From Geomicrobium sp. JCM 19039 (GTDB lineage: Bacteria; Bacillota; Bacilli; Bacillales; Marinococcaceae), in the NCBI RefSeq assembly GCF_000698145.1, contig NZ_BAXB01000028.1, forward strand, positions 1-42,848: a DNA stretch of 42,848 nucleotides, given 5' to 3'. A model generated the notes under the pieces. The model did not search any database and was not told the origin of the DNA. It saw only the letters and a program-made list of their open reading frames with translations. The first letter of the stretch is position 1, and every line of letters starts with the position of its first letter. Shown here piece after piece: positions 9,419 to 17,778 of the stretch. The translations under genes were made by a program, and so were the position numbers.

Positions 9419-10043
9419 AGCGGGTTAGGCTCATACGGTATAAAGGAAGTAACGTTTCGTACGTGTCGATGGCTGTTTTTATGAGTTCTCCCTCATCTTG
9501 TACACGGCTATCACTAGGGGCGAGCTGCTGACCGATAAGAAATTCGCCTTTTTTTACATCGCGGAACCGTATAACTTTTTTCTCGAGATCTGATTCTGTA
9601 TGGTCACCGATTTGTTCGGCAGATTTCTTCGTATGATCGGTTGAAATTGCAAAGTCATTCGGTAAAGTCTTTATCGTGTTCAAATCATTCAAAAAGGCTT
9701 CGCCGATCTCTTTTTTGTTCGGCAATTCATAAATAAATGCCAACCAGATGAACAGGTGATCATCAAATAAGCCGAGTTGGAAATGTGGGTGCTTTTTATA
9801 CCCTCTTTTATCTGGGGCGATGGCTAGCCATGAATCATCAGGGGGATTGGTCGTTCTTCTTAAATGTTTGGCGATGTGTAAAAACATTTCTTCTCCAGTT
9901 AAGGAAGATATTTCAGAAACTAAACGTTCGCCAATGTTTCTGAATTTCGGTTGGATTTGCTCCTGTAGTGCTTCCATTCGAGGCTCTAGTCCAGGGATGG
10001 TAAAGACGTTAAAATCTTTTGTTGTAAAGCCAGTGTTTGACAT
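9417..10043 (-). CDS. yktB: UPF0637 (DUF1054) family protein YktB
   Basis: A 208-residue cytoplasmic protein of the DUF1054/UPF0637 family, of unknown biochemical role. The N-terminus MSNTGFTTKDFNVFTIPGL and the later HFQLGLFDDHLFIWLAFIYE segment fit the family. The start at 10043 was chosen because AAAGGAG lies eight bases upstream on the minus strand. An ATG six codons further upstream overlaps that ribosome binding site and is less likely. The neighbours yktA and the yktC-type gene match B. subtilis order. Confidence 0.85.
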   Translation of the reverse strand: MSNTGFTTKDFNVFTIPGLEPRMEALQEQIQPKFRNIGERLVSEISSLTGEEMFLHIAKHLRRTTNPPDDSWLAIAPDKRGYKKHPHFQLGLFDDHLFIWLAFIYELPNKKEIGEAFLNDLNTIKTLPNDFAISTDHTKKSAEQIGDHTESDLEKKVIRFRDVKKGEFLIGQQLAPSDSRVQDEGELIKTAIDTYETLLPLYRMSLTR

Positions 10044-10168
10044 GGTTGGTACTCCTTTCAAAGCTTGTCTACCTTGATGATAGCGCCCTTTATGCCTGAG
10101 ATCAAATGTAAGCTAGGGGGACACCTAAAAGTGATAAATATAAGGACATTTAATTTGTAAAGCGCATA

Positions 10169-10177
10169 TGATATAAT
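10169..10177 (+). promoter_or_regulatory. Extended -10 promoter
   Basis: TGATATAAT is an extended -10 element with perfect TATAAT at 10172-10177. The -35 is weak. It would give a leader of about 95 bases before the small gene at 10279. Confidence 0.55.
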
Positions 10178-10278
10178 TATCAAAATCAGAATTTTTAATC
10201 ATATTACTTTTGACTAGAGAAACTTGGCTTACCGCTAAGTAGGATGGTGGGAGTCCCAAAAAATGAGGGGTGTTTGTG

Positions 10279-10467
10279 ATGGAACAAGTCATTCAGACGC
10301 TGAAGAGAACAGATGCAGAGAAACGCATACCGGTAGTTCGACTTGAAATTGATTATGAGCTCGTTACCCTCCACGACTACATGATGAATAATGATTCTGA
10401 TGGAATCACGAAAGCAAAGAACAAACTCAAAGAACTGGCAAAAGAATTACTCAGACTTGAGGGTTGA
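10279..10467 (+). CDS. Small YkzI-like protein
   Basis: A 62-residue charged, probably helical protein with no membrane segment and no cysteine. It reads MEQVIQTLKRTDAEKR at the N-terminus and ends in a Lys/Leu/Glu-rich helix. ATG 10279 is preceded by GAGGGGTG. In B. subtilis the small gene ykzI lies between yktB and yktC. Position and size agree, but I cannot confirm homology. It has its own terminator. Confidence 0.6.
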   Translation: MEQVIQTLKRTDAEKRIPVVRLEIDYELVTLHDYMMNNDSDGITKAKNKLKELAKELLRLEG

Positions 10468-10474
10468 TTGACGG

Positions 10475-10498
10475 AAGCGAGCAGAAGCTCGCTTTTTT
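10475..10498 (+). terminator. Terminator after small ykzI-like gene
   Basis: AAGCGAGC (10475-10482) pairs with GCTCGCTT (10487-10494) around AGAA, followed by a T run. Confidence 0.9.
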
Positions 10499-10593
10499 AC
10501 ATTCTAGGTTTTGTGAGATAAAATGAAGGGAAAAGATATGGTCAATCAAACGTGTTTCACATGAATGTACATACTATTAGGAGGGGCTATCCG

Positions 10594-11649
10594 TTGTTGT
10601 CACCAGAGAAATTATGGGAAGACGTATTAGGTGTCATCCAAAAAGAAATCAGTAAGCCTAGTTATGAGACGTGGCTCGTGCACCTAAAGCCCATCGCATA
10701 CAAAAACGACACGTTTTACATACAAGCGAAAGATTCACGTACAAAAGCATGGATTGAGGATCACTACACGAATGTTATAAGTAAAGAGATGGAGCGTATC
10801 ACCGGTCGTGCAGTGAATGTCGCGGTGACGCTAACAGACGACAGTGCAGCCGTTGACGCGATTAACTGGTCTGAGCTAAAAGACGAGGCGATTTCTTTCG
10901 TAATGGAGGCTGCTGAGCGTATTCGCACGGTTGAACGGGAGCAGCTGCACATTGATACGAAACAAGATGCCGACGATTTGGTGACAGATAAAGATATTGA
11001 AGTTCAACGAATATTAACCGAGAAGATTACTCGCAATTATCCCAATCACCACATCGTCGGTGAAGAAGGTGACGAAGCGTATGTCGACCCGCATGCGGTA
11101 ACATGGTTTATTGATCCGATCGATGGGACGACGAATTTCGTACATCAAGCGATGAACTATGCGATCTCTATAGGCATTTATCAAGGAGGCGTCGGTCATA
11201 TTGGCATCATTTATGATGTGCGGGCGAACGAATGGTTTACTGCTGTTCGTGGACAAGGGGCATATGTGAATGGTAAGCGGCTACCAAAGAGACGCCCGGT
11301 TCGCTTTGACCAAGCGATCATTGGGTTTAATGCACGCTGGCTCGTCGGTCGGGCAGATGAGAAGATGAAGGATGCCTTCGCAAACATTGTCCGAGAAGTG
11401 CGGGCGGTTCGTTCCTATGGATCCGCAGCACTTGAAAGTGCATACGTAGCTGCAGGTAGGTTAGACGCCTACGTCAGCCTTAGGCTGTCGCCGTGGGACT
11501 ATGCGGCAGCAGCGGTACTTCTTGAAGAGACGGGGGGCGCTTGTTGCCAATTGGATGGTGGGGTGCTTCACTTCGACCGAGAGTGTACGTATTTAGCAGC
11601 AGATGAACAAGTGAAAACGAAAATGTTGGCGTATTTAAATGAAACTTAA
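10594..11649 (+). CDS. DnaA domain I-like module fused to inositol monophosphatase
   Basis: A 351-residue protein in two parts. Residues 1 to about 85 closely resemble the N-terminal domain I of DnaA, with W8, SKPS (20-23), ETW (25-27), a DTFYIQA strand and an ITGR segment. The register equals that of B. subtilis DnaA as I recall it. Residues from about 90 form a full inositol-monophosphatase/SuhB domain: GEEG (E157, E158), DPIDGTTNF (D174, D177) and SPWDYAAA (D302), the three metal-binding motifs. The family WDxAAG glycine is Ala here. The start is TTG 10594, seven bases after AGGAGGGG. The junction INWSELK aligns with the usual first residues of YktC, so a whole phosphatase follows a whole DnaA domain I. 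The reading frame is uninterrupted. The phosphatase call is firm. The role of the added domain is unknown. Confidence 0.85.
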   Translation: MLSPEKLWEDVLGVIQKEISKPSYETWLVHLKPIAYKNDTFYIQAKDSRTKAWIEDHYTNVISKEMERITGRAVNVAVTLTDDSAAVDAINWSELKDEAISFVMEAAERIRTVEREQLHIDTKQDADDLVTDKDIEVQRILTEKITRNYPNHHIVGEEGDEAYVDPHAVTWFIDPIDGTTNFVHQAMNYAISIGIYQGGVGHIGIIYDVRANEWFTAVRGQGAYVNGKRLPKRRPVRFDQAIIGFNARWLVGRADEKMKDAFANIVREVRAVRSYGSAALESAYVAAGRLDAYVSLRLSPWDYAAAAVLLEETGGACCQLDGGVLHFDRECTYLAADEQVKTKMLAYLNET

Positions 11650-11696
11650 AAAGAACTCGGGTTCAGCTAGAAGATGCTGAGTCCGAGTTCTTGACG
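11650..11696. terminator. Terminator between yktC-type gene and ylaF
   Basis: AAGAACTCGG pairs with CCGAGTTCTT; inner bases TTCAGC and GCTGAG extend the stem. It lies between convergent genes and can serve both. Confidence 0.8.
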
Positions 11697-11873
11697 TTAA
11701 GAGACCGTTTTACTTTGTCGGTATTTTGAAGAGCCGATAAAAGCAAACGCAATCATAACTAAGGCAAGCAGTGCAATCCAGACGCTTCGTTCTGCAACCG
11801 CGACGCCGATCGTTGAAATACCTAAAACAGCAAGCACTGCCATAAATAATACGGGCCATTGGATGTTTTTCAT
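11697..11873 (-). CDS. ylaF: Small membrane protein YlaF (DUF5325-like)
   Basis: A 58-residue protein that is almost entirely two membrane helices, beginning MKNIQWPVLFMAVLAV, with a short basic tail. The start at 11873 is preceded by AGGTGAGA on the minus strand. A longer reading to 11924 lacks a ribosome binding site. It sits divergently before typA as ylaF does in B. subtilis, which is the main support for the name. No function is known. Confidence 0.65.
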   Translation of the reverse strand: MKNIQWPVLFMAVLAVLGISTIGVAVAERSVWIALLALVMIAFAFIGSSKYRQSKTVS

Positions 11874-11965
11874 TGTCTCACCTGCTTTTTCATTCAATAC
11901 GTTTAGTGTAAAGCAATTCCTCACAAAATGAAAGAGGAGCGTGTATAGAGTTGAGAGAACATTTA

Positions 11966-11974
11966 TGGTAGAAT
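11966..11974 (+). promoter_or_regulatory. Extended -10 promoter of typA
   Basis: TGGTAGAAT combines the TGN element with a -10 hexamer TAGAAT at 11969-11974, about 50 bases before the typA start. The -35 is poor. Confidence 0.5.
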
Positions 11975-12022
11975 AGAAAAGTTGAACAGTTCAAGTAACG
12001 GTATATAAGGAGAGTACGCCTA

Positions 12023-13858
12023 GTGAAAACACAAAGCGATTTGCGTAATATCGCAATTATTGCCCATGTTGACCATGGAAAAACAACGCTTGTCGATGAG
12101 ATGCTGAAGCAATCTGGAACGTTTGAAGCACATGAACAAGTATCTGAACGTGCGATGGACCGAAATGACCTTGAGAAAGAACGCGGAATTACCATACTTG
12201 CAAAAAATACCGCGATTAAATATAACGACACGAAGATTAATATCCTTGATACGCCAGGTCACGCTGATTTTGGTGGAGAGGTGGAGCGCATTCTTAAAAT
12301 GGTGGATGGCGTTTTGCTTGTCGTAGACGCCTACGAAGGGTGCATGCCGCAAACACGTTTTGTATTGAAGAAAGCATTGGCCCAGGAACTAACGCCTGTT
12401 GTTGTCGTAAATAAAATTGATCGTGATGCTGCTCGTCCTGAAGAAGTCGTTGACGAGGTACTAGACTTATTCATTGAACTCGGTGCCAACGACGATCAGA
12501 TTGATTTCCCTGTTGTGTATACGTCTGCGGTCCAAGGAACCGCTAAGTTACCTGAGGACACTGATACAAAAGGGATGGAAGTACTCTTTGATGCGATTGT
12601 AAACAAAGTACCTTCACCAAAAGATAACATTGAAGATTCATTGCAGTTTCAAGTGACGATGCTTGAATATAATGATTTTCTTGGAAGAATTGGTGTCGGC
12701 CGAATTTTCCGTGGAGAAGTGTCTAAAGGGGATCGTTGTGTCGTCGTCAAACGCGACGGAAGTGAGCATACGTTCCGTGTAAGTAAGATGTTTGGTTTCC
12801 ACGGCTTAGAGAAAGTCGAGGTTGAGCATGCCTCTGCGGGAGATATTATTGCCCTTGCAGGTGTGGATGATATTAACGTTGGGGAAACCATCTGTTTAGA
12901 AGGAAAGATAGAAGCACTTGCTCCTGTCCGAATTGACGAGCCGACGTTACAAATGACGTTTCTTGCGAACAACAGTCCGTTTGCTGGTCGTGAAGGAGAT
13001 CATGTGACGAGCCGTAAGCTTGAAGAGCGTTTATATCGTCAACTAGAAACAGATGTGAGTTTGAAAGTTGAAGAAACAGATTCTCCAGATGCGTGGACCG
13101 TATCAGGTCGCGGGGAGTTACACTTGTCGATTTTAATTGAAAATATGCGACGTGAAGGTTTTGAACTACAAGTTTCTAAACCTCAAGTCATCATTAAAGA
13201 AATCGACGGCGTAAAATGTGAACCGTATGAGCACGTTCAAGTCGATGTGCCTGAAGCTTACACTGGGTCTGTCATGGAGTCGCTCGGTGAACGAAAAGGT
13301 GAAATGCTTAACATGGAACAACAAGGCGATGGACAAGTACGTCTTGAATTTAAGATTCCTTCCAGAGGACTCGTTGGGTATTCCACGGAGTTTATGAGCC
13401 AAACAAAAGGATACGGCATTATTAACCATTCATTTGACTCGTATCAACAAGCTTTTGACGGTCAGATTGCAGGTCGACGTCAAGGGGTGCTGATTGCGAA
13501 TGAAAAAGGCAAAGCGACGACGTATAGCATGTTGCAATTAGAAGATCGTGGAGTTATGTTCATTGAGCCAGGGACAGAAGTGTATGAAGGCATGATTTGT
13601 GGTGAGCACAATCGTGACAACGACCTTGCCGTGAACATTACGAAGGAAAAAGCGGCGAACAACATTCGTTCTGCCACGAAAGAACAAACAACCACACTAA
13701 AGCGCCCGCGCATTCACACGCTTGAAGAAGCGCTTGAGTATTTAGGTGATGATGAATACTGCGAGTTGACACCGGCATCAATTCGTCTGCGAAAGAAAAC
13801 GTTAGATACCTCCATGAGAGAACGTGAAACGAAACGAAAAAAGAAAATCTCAACGTAA
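12023..13858 (+). CDS. typA: Ribosome-binding GTPase TypA/BipA
   Basis: A 611-residue translational GTPase of the EF-G-like family, involved in ribosome assembly and stress adaptation. The G motifs are all present: AHVDHGKTT (G1, about 14-22), RGITI (G2), DTPGH (G3) and NKID (G4). They are followed by the beta-barrel and EF-G-like domains and the BipA-specific C-terminal domain. The C-terminus is Lys/Arg-rich. It starts at GTG 12023 with AAGGAGAG upstream. ylaH lies 21 bases downstream, probably co-transcribed, as in B. subtilis where typA is ylaG. Confidence 0.97.
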   Translation: MKTQSDLRNIAIIAHVDHGKTTLVDEMLKQSGTFEAHEQVSERAMDRNDLEKERGITILAKNTAIKYNDTKINILDTPGHADFGGEVERILKMVDGVLLVVDAYEGCMPQTRFVLKKALAQELTPVVVVNKIDRDAARPEEVVDEVLDLFIELGANDDQIDFPVVYTSAVQGTAKLPEDTDTKGMEVLFDAIVNKVPSPKDNIEDSLQFQVTMLEYNDFLGRIGVGRIFRGEVSKGDRCVVVKRDGSEHTFRVSKMFGFHGLEKVEVEHASAGDIIALAGVDDINVGETICLEGKIEALAPVRIDEPTLQMTFLANNSPFAGREGDHVTSRKLEERLYRQLETDVSLKVEETDSPDAWTVSGRGELHLSILIENMRREGFELQVSKPQVIIKEIDGVKCEPYEHVQVDVPEAYTGSVMESLGERKGEMLNMEQQGDGQVRLEFKIPSRGLVGYSTEFMSQTKGYGIINHSFDSYQQAFDGQIAGRRQGVLIANEKGKATTYSMLQLEDRGVMFIEPGTEVYEGMICGEHNRDNDLAVNITKEKAANNIRSATKEQTTTLKRPRIHTLEEALEYLGDDEYCELTPASIRLRKKTLDTSMRERETKRKKKIST

Positions 13859-13879
13859 TTAGCAAAAGGAGGATTCGCC

Positions 13880-14218
13880 ATGCAAGGACCGGAAATGACG
13901 ATTGATGATGTTTCTTGGGCTGCTGGCATTATGAATATTCATGAGAACGCAGCGATGGGGTTTTGGCTATTATACTTGGCCGTCGTCGTCATGAGCATTC
14001 TCGTGTTTAACTTAGGATTTGCAAGAAAGCTGTCGTTGATGAAAAACATCATTGTGTACGGAGCTTTACTGTTTGGAGCGATCATGCTCACATTTTTCGC
14101 CATCTTTATGCCGATTGTAGAATCGTTAATTGCCGCCGCGCTAGTGCTCGGGATTTATCGACTTCGACTGAGAATGCACAAAAAGCAAAAAGCTGCGCAA
14201 GAACAAACCGAATCATAA
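13880..14218 (+). CDS. ylaH: YlaH-like membrane protein
   Basis: A 112-residue membrane protein with three predicted helices (near residues 27-45, 53-73 and 75-92) and a basic, Gln-rich cytoplasmic tail. A GGAGG site precedes ATG 13880. It follows typA directly, as ylaH follows ylaG in B. subtilis. No biochemical role is established for the family. A strong terminator follows. Confidence 0.8.
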   Translation: MQGPEMTIDDVSWAAGIMNIHENAAMGFWLLYLAVVVMSILVFNLGFARKLSLMKNIIVYGALLFGAIMLTFFAIFMPIVESLIAAALVLGIYRLRLRMHKKQKAAQEQTES

Positions 14219-14226
14219 AATGAAGC

Positions 14227-14270
14227 AACCGATCAACCTCAATGTAACCATTGGGTTGATCGGTTTTTTT
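14227..14270 (+). terminator. Terminator after ylaH
   Basis: AACCGATCAACC (14227-14238) pairs with GGTTGATCGGTT (14254-14265), followed by a run of Ts. Confidence 0.92.
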
Positions 14271-14288
14271 GTCGGTCTGATGTGAATA

Positions 14289-14355
14289 TCAGTCTACAGG
14301 CGTAGACGAAATCCGCCTCCAGCTCATTTGTTGAGGCGCTGCGTCTTCGTACAAT
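14289..14355 (+). promoter_or_regulatory. Putative LiaR box and lia promoter
   Basis: An inverted repeat GTCTA (14292-14296) and TAGAC (14303-14307), within TCAGTCTA...TAGACGA, lies about 50 bases before a TACAAT -10 box (14350-14355) that has no good -35. A poor -35 with an upstream inverted repeat suits an activator-dependent promoter. LiaR autoregulation is established for lia operons. The assignment to this site is inference. Confidence 0.45.
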
Positions 14356-14385
14356 GTAAATAAGAAGAAAAGGAGGTGAACGCTG

Positions 14386-14694
14386 TTGAGTAGGCATATA
14401 CTTGCGATAATTGCCGCGATCGTATTAATTCTTGTCGTTATCGCTACACTTGGACCGATGATTGGTTTTTCTGTTGGTGCTCTTTTCATGTATGTCGGTT
14501 ACCGTCAAGCGGGCATTCAAGAAAAATCTTGGGTGAAATTGTTGTGCTGGACGCTCGTCGTCGTTGGATTTTTCATTGGCATTAGCAATCTCTTTGGGGC
14601 ACTCGGTTTTCTAGCTGTCTATTTGCTCGTTCGTTTATATGAGCGTTGGACACTGCACTCCCATTCGACATTGGACACAAAATACTCTCGGTAA
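14386..14694 (+). CDS. liaI: LiaI-like membrane protein
   Basis: A 102-residue membrane protein with three or four hydrophobic segments and a basic C-terminus. It is the first gene of the lia cluster. In B. subtilis LiaI anchors the PspA-like LiaH at the membrane during envelope stress. Start TTG 14386 follows an excellent AAGGAGGTGA site. The protein family call rests on topology and on the immediately following PspA-type gene; sequence conservation of LiaI proteins is low. Confidence 0.7.
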   Translation: MSRHILAIIAAIVLILVVIATLGPMIGFSVGALFMYVGYRQAGIQEKSWVKLLCWTLVVVGFFIGISNLFGALGFLAVYLLVRLYERWTLHSHSTLDTKYSR

Positions 14695-14705
14695 GGATGA
14701 TGAAC

Positions 14706-15314
14706 ATGACATTTTTTCAAGATCTAAAAGATCAAATTACACAAGACTTAGACCAGTTGTTTGAAAAAAGGGAACCGAAGGTCACTTCAAATCTTCCGGT
14801 AGAGCAAGAACTTAAAAAATTAGATAAACAGATGCGGCAACTCGAGAAAAGCTTAGATGAACAACAGCAACTAGAAGCATATTTCTTGCAAGAGCTCGAC
14901 CAATCAAGAGAGATGATGGCAAAGAGAGCGAAGCAAAAGCAAATGGCCGTATCTGCTGGAGAGGAAGAACTTATTGCACTCGCTCATCAAGAAGTGGTGC
15001 GTTACGAGGAGCTCGTTACCGAATATGAGGTGACGGTTGAAGAACAAAAAACACGGGTGAAAAACATTGAAAAACGTGTAAGAGAGCTCCATTTTCTGAA
15101 GAAAAATTTAAAAAGAAAGCACCTTTCTGAACATGCACGTACAGAGGAAGAAAAAGCTGAGAAAATGATTCGTCATTGGTTTAAAGAAAGCGATGAGCGA
15201 GAAGATGAAAAAGACACAACATCTACGGAGTATGTTGACCTTACAGCCGAAAACAGTGAACTGGATGAGAAATTTCGATTGCTAGAGGAGCAGAACGAGC
15301 ATTCTAAGCAATGA
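14706..15314 (+). CDS. liaH: PspA/IM30 family protein LiaH
   Basis: A 202-residue, almost wholly coiled-coil, highly charged protein of the PspA/IM30 family (ESCRT-III-related). It starts MTFFQDLKDQITQDL and is rich in Gln, Glu and Lys heptads up to about residue 150. An acidic tail follows. LiaH protects the membrane under cell-wall antibiotic stress. The start at 14706 gives proper spacing to AAGG at 14693; two upstream in-frame ATGs are too close to it. It is slightly shorter than the roughly 225-residue B. subtilis LiaH. A hairpin follows before liaF. Confidence 0.8.
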   Translation: MTFFQDLKDQITQDLDQLFEKREPKVTSNLPVEQELKKLDKQMRQLEKSLDEQQQLEAYFLQELDQSREMMAKRAKQKQMAVSAGEEELIALAHQEVVRYEELVTEYEVTVEEQKTRVKNIEKRVRELHFLKKNLKRKHLSEHARTEEEKAEKMIRHWFKESDEREDEKDTTSTEYVDLTAENSELDEKFRLLEEQNEHSKQ

Positions 15315-15328
15315 TTCGATATACTAAT

Positions 15329-15363
15329 AGCGGGGGAGAGGGATGCTAGATTCGTTCCCCGCT
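15329..15363 (+). terminator. Hairpin between liaH and liaF
   Basis: AGCGGGG pairs with CCCCGCT around a 20-base loop, without a T run. A partial terminator or processing hairpin here would let liaIH be expressed above liaFSR, as described for B. subtilis. Confidence 0.45.
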
Positions 15364-15387
15364 TCCGACTACATAAAGAGAAGGTGA

Positions 15388-16107
15388 ATGATGATGAGTT
15401 CTTCAAATAATCCACTGCTTGCCTATATCCTTTTCGGACTCATCATTTTAATTCTTCTTGAACTGATTTTTCGTTTTCAACCGATCCTCTTCCTAATCGG
15501 TGCGATTTTGCTCGTTTATTTTGGGCTTAGTTCTAAACGGATTAGGCACGGAAAATGGCTTGTCCTTCTCGGCCTCATTATTGCGGCTTTAAGTGTGTTC
15601 TCTTCTTATGTGTTTCGTATTGCGATCTTTCTTATCGCCATCTACCTTTTGTATGCGTTTTGGAAAAATAGGACCAGCAATAAAAACGTTCAAGTGACGT
15701 TGGATACCGAAGGTGACATCGAGGATGCTCGTCGGCAACCGTATTTCCAAACGATGCTCGTCGGTTCACAACAAATTAATGAAGAAAACTTTCACTCGGA
15801 AGACATCAATATCCTTCTCGGTTTAGGGGAGACGACCATTCACTTTGAGAATACCGTTCTTCCTTCTGGCGACACGGTCGTTATCGTCCGTGGATTCATT
15901 GGAAAAGTGACCGTATATTTGCCTTATGATGTAGGTGTAATGGTCCATCATTCATCTTTCTTTGGAGAAACGCGGCTCTTGGAACATTATGAAACAGGAT
16001 TCAATCAAAGTGTAACGAAACACTCTAAGCAATATGAAAGCACTACGAGGCGAGTCAGAATCTACACGTCCCTCGTTGCAGGAGATGTGGAGGTGAAGCA
16101 ACGATGA
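15388..16107 (+). CDS. liaF: LiaF, negative regulator of LiaSR
   Basis: A membrane protein of about 239 residues with hydrophobic helices in the first 95 residues, followed by a cytoplasmic or surface beta-rich domain of the LiaF C-terminal type (DUF2154-like), including ILLGLGETTIHFENTVLP and VVIVRGFIGKVTVYLPYDVG. LiaF keeps the kinase LiaS inactive without stress. Three ATGs in a row occur at 15388, 15391 and 15394; AAGGTG at 15381 suits the third best. The stop overlaps the liaS start (ATGA), indicating translational coupling. Confidence 0.88.
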   Translation: MMMSSSNNPLLAYILFGLIILILLELIFRFQPILFLIGAILLVYFGLSSKRIRHGKWLVLLGLIIAALSVFSSYVFRIAIFLIAIYLLYAFWKNRTSNKNVQVTLDTEGDIEDARRQPYFQTMLVGSQQINEENFHSEDINILLGLGETTIHFENTVLPSGDTVVIVRGFIGKVTVYLPYDVGVMVHHSSFFGETRLLEHYETGFNQSVTKHSKQYESTTRRVRIYTSLVAGDVEVKQR

Positions 16108-17171
16108 AAGCCATTGGGCGATTACGCGTTTATCATCTGCTCATCATTTTGCTGCTCATGACTAGTTTTTTCTTCATTGTTGAGTTTTACATTGAAACAC
16201 CGAATTGGGGTTGGTTGATTGAGATTGAACGCTCACATCTATATATCCCACCGCTTTTTTATATTATTATAGGCATCGTTATCTCGATCTGGCTTATGAA
16301 CGTTACGACATCTTGGAGTTGGAGGCGTAATGTAGACGTGATGGCGAGTGCGTTGCAACGAACCGAAGAAGGTCGGCTCGATCAGGCAAAGCAAGAGATT
16401 AAGCGAGTTGATGCCGATTTTAATATCGTGGTTGATCGTTTTACACAAGTAAACGAACGTTTAAAAGAGCAAGCGAAACGCTCACAACGGCTCGTTGACG
16501 ATTGGTCTGAAAACGAAAAGGCACTGAAACAAGAAATTGTAGAACAAGAGCGTAATCGACTTGCGCGTGAATTACATGATTCCGTTTCTCAACAATTGTA
16601 TGCCGCTTCCATGCTGTTATCGGCTCACGTTGAACAGCAAAAAGGGAAAAACGAAGCGCTAGCACTACAACAAATCGAAAAAACGATTACAGATGCACAA
16701 TCAGACTTACGTTCGATGCTCTTTCAATTGCGTCCGATTCAGTTGGAAAACAAGAGCTTTTCTGAAGGGATCCGGCAGTTCACGGAGCGATTAAGGCAAT
16801 ATCATGCGCTTCATTTTCATGTGTCTGTTACAGACGAAGCAGGACTTCTAACTGGGATTGAAGATCAGCTGTTTCGCATTGCCCAAGAAGCAGTCGCGAA
16901 TGTTGTTCGTCATGCCAATGCGTCGACAGTTGATATTTTCTATCAGCATGTTGACGGGATTGCCCTTTTAAAAGTGACCGATGACGGGGTAGGGTTTATT
17001 GTCCATGAACAATCTTTAGGATACGGTCTTGCGAGTATGAAAGAAAGAGCAGAAGAAATGGGAGGAACGCTTAAACTGATGAGTGTGCCAAATCGTGGAA
17101 CGAGCATCGAAGTGCGTGTGCCATTAATAGAAAAGGAGGAGGGGATGAATGATATCTGTAGTACTCGTTGA
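16104..17171 (+). CDS. liaS: Sensor histidine kinase LiaS
   Basis: A 355-residue NarL-type (HPK7) sensor kinase. Two membrane helices lie in the first 70 residues with a short extracytoplasmic loop, the intramembrane-sensing layout. A HAMP-like linker follows, then the HisKA_3 dimerisation helix with the phospho-acceptor in ARELHDSVSQQ (about H158), and an HATPase domain with DDGVGF and GYGLASMKERA. It overlaps liaF by four bases and liaR by 23 bases. In the Lia system it phosphorylates LiaR in response to lipid-II-cycle antibiotics. Confidence 0.92.
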   Translation: MKAIGRLRVYHLLIILLLMTSFFFIVEFYIETPNWGWLIEIERSHLYIPPLFYIIIGIVISIWLMNVTTSWSWRRNVDVMASALQRTEEGRLDQAKQEIKRVDADFNIVVDRFTQVNERLKEQAKRSQRLVDDWSENEKALKQEIVEQERNRLARELHDSVSQQLYAASMLLSAHVEQQKGKNEALALQQIEKTITDAQSDLRSMLFQLRPIQLENKSFSEGIRQFTERLRQYHALHFHVSVTDEAGLLTGIEDQLFRIAQEAVANVVRHANASTVDIFYQHVDGIALLKVTDDGVGFIVHEQSLGYGLASMKERAEEMGGTLKLMSVPNRGTSIEVRVPLIEKEEGMNDICSTR

Positions 17172-17778
17172 CGATCACGAGACGGTACGTCTAGGTGTGT
17201 CAGCTTATTTATCGACCCAGACAGACATTGAAGTTATAGGCGAAGCGAGTGACGGGCGTGAAGGTGTTGAACGCGCACTCGAACTATTGCCGAATGTTAT
17301 TATTATGGACTTGGTGATGAGTCCAATGAATGGGGTTGACGCTACGAAGGAAATTAAAGAGAAGTGGCCGGAAGCCAAAGTACTCGTTGTGACGAGTTTC
17401 GTTGACGAGGAGATGCTAACACCGGCATTACAAGCCGGTGCTTCTAGTTATGTGTTGAAAACGAGTAGTGCAAAAGAAATTGCCGATGCGATTCGCAAAA
17501 CGTACGCTGGGGAGTCGGTTCTTGATCCGAAAGTGCAAGGAAAAATGCTCTCTTTATACAAAACCCCACAAGTTGCTCTTCATGAGCAGCTCACAACGAG
17601 AGAAAGAGAAATTCTAAAGCTCATGGCTGAAGGAAAATCGAACCGGACCATTGCTGAAGAATTATTCATAACGATTAAAACTGTGAAAACACACGTCAGT
17701 CATGTACTGCAGAAATTGGAAGTAGAAGATCGGACGCAGGCAGTTGTGTATGCGTTTGATTACAAGTTGTTTTCTTGA
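17149..17778 (+). CDS. liaR: Response regulator LiaR
   Basis: A 209-residue NarL/FixJ-type regulator. The receiver domain has the acidic pocket VDDH, the phospho-acceptor D54 in IIMDLV and the conserved K in VLKTSS. The LuxR-type helix-turn-helix spans about 145-205, with LTTREREILKLMAEGKSNR and IKTVKTHVSHVLQKL. The start ATG 17149 is inside liaS and has AAGGAGGAGGGG upstream. Its last 19 bases overlap the 3' end of the convergent ylaI gene. Confidence 0.93.
   Translation: MISVVLVDDHETVRLGVSAYLSTQTDIEVIGEASDGREGVERALELLPNVIIMDLVMSPMNGVDATKEIKEKWPEAKVLVVTSFVDEEMLTPALQAGASSYVLKTSSAKEIADAIRKTYAGESVLDPKVQGKMLSLYKTPQVALHEQLTTREREILKLMAEGKSNRTIAEELFITIKTVKTHVSHVLQKLEVEDRTQAVVYAFDYKLFS

Noticed and set aside
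10185..10278. Possible riboswitch in the leader before the small ykzI-like gene
   Set aside because: Only small stems (CTTA/TAAG, GGGA/TCCC) are visible, and no known riboswitch consensus is matched.
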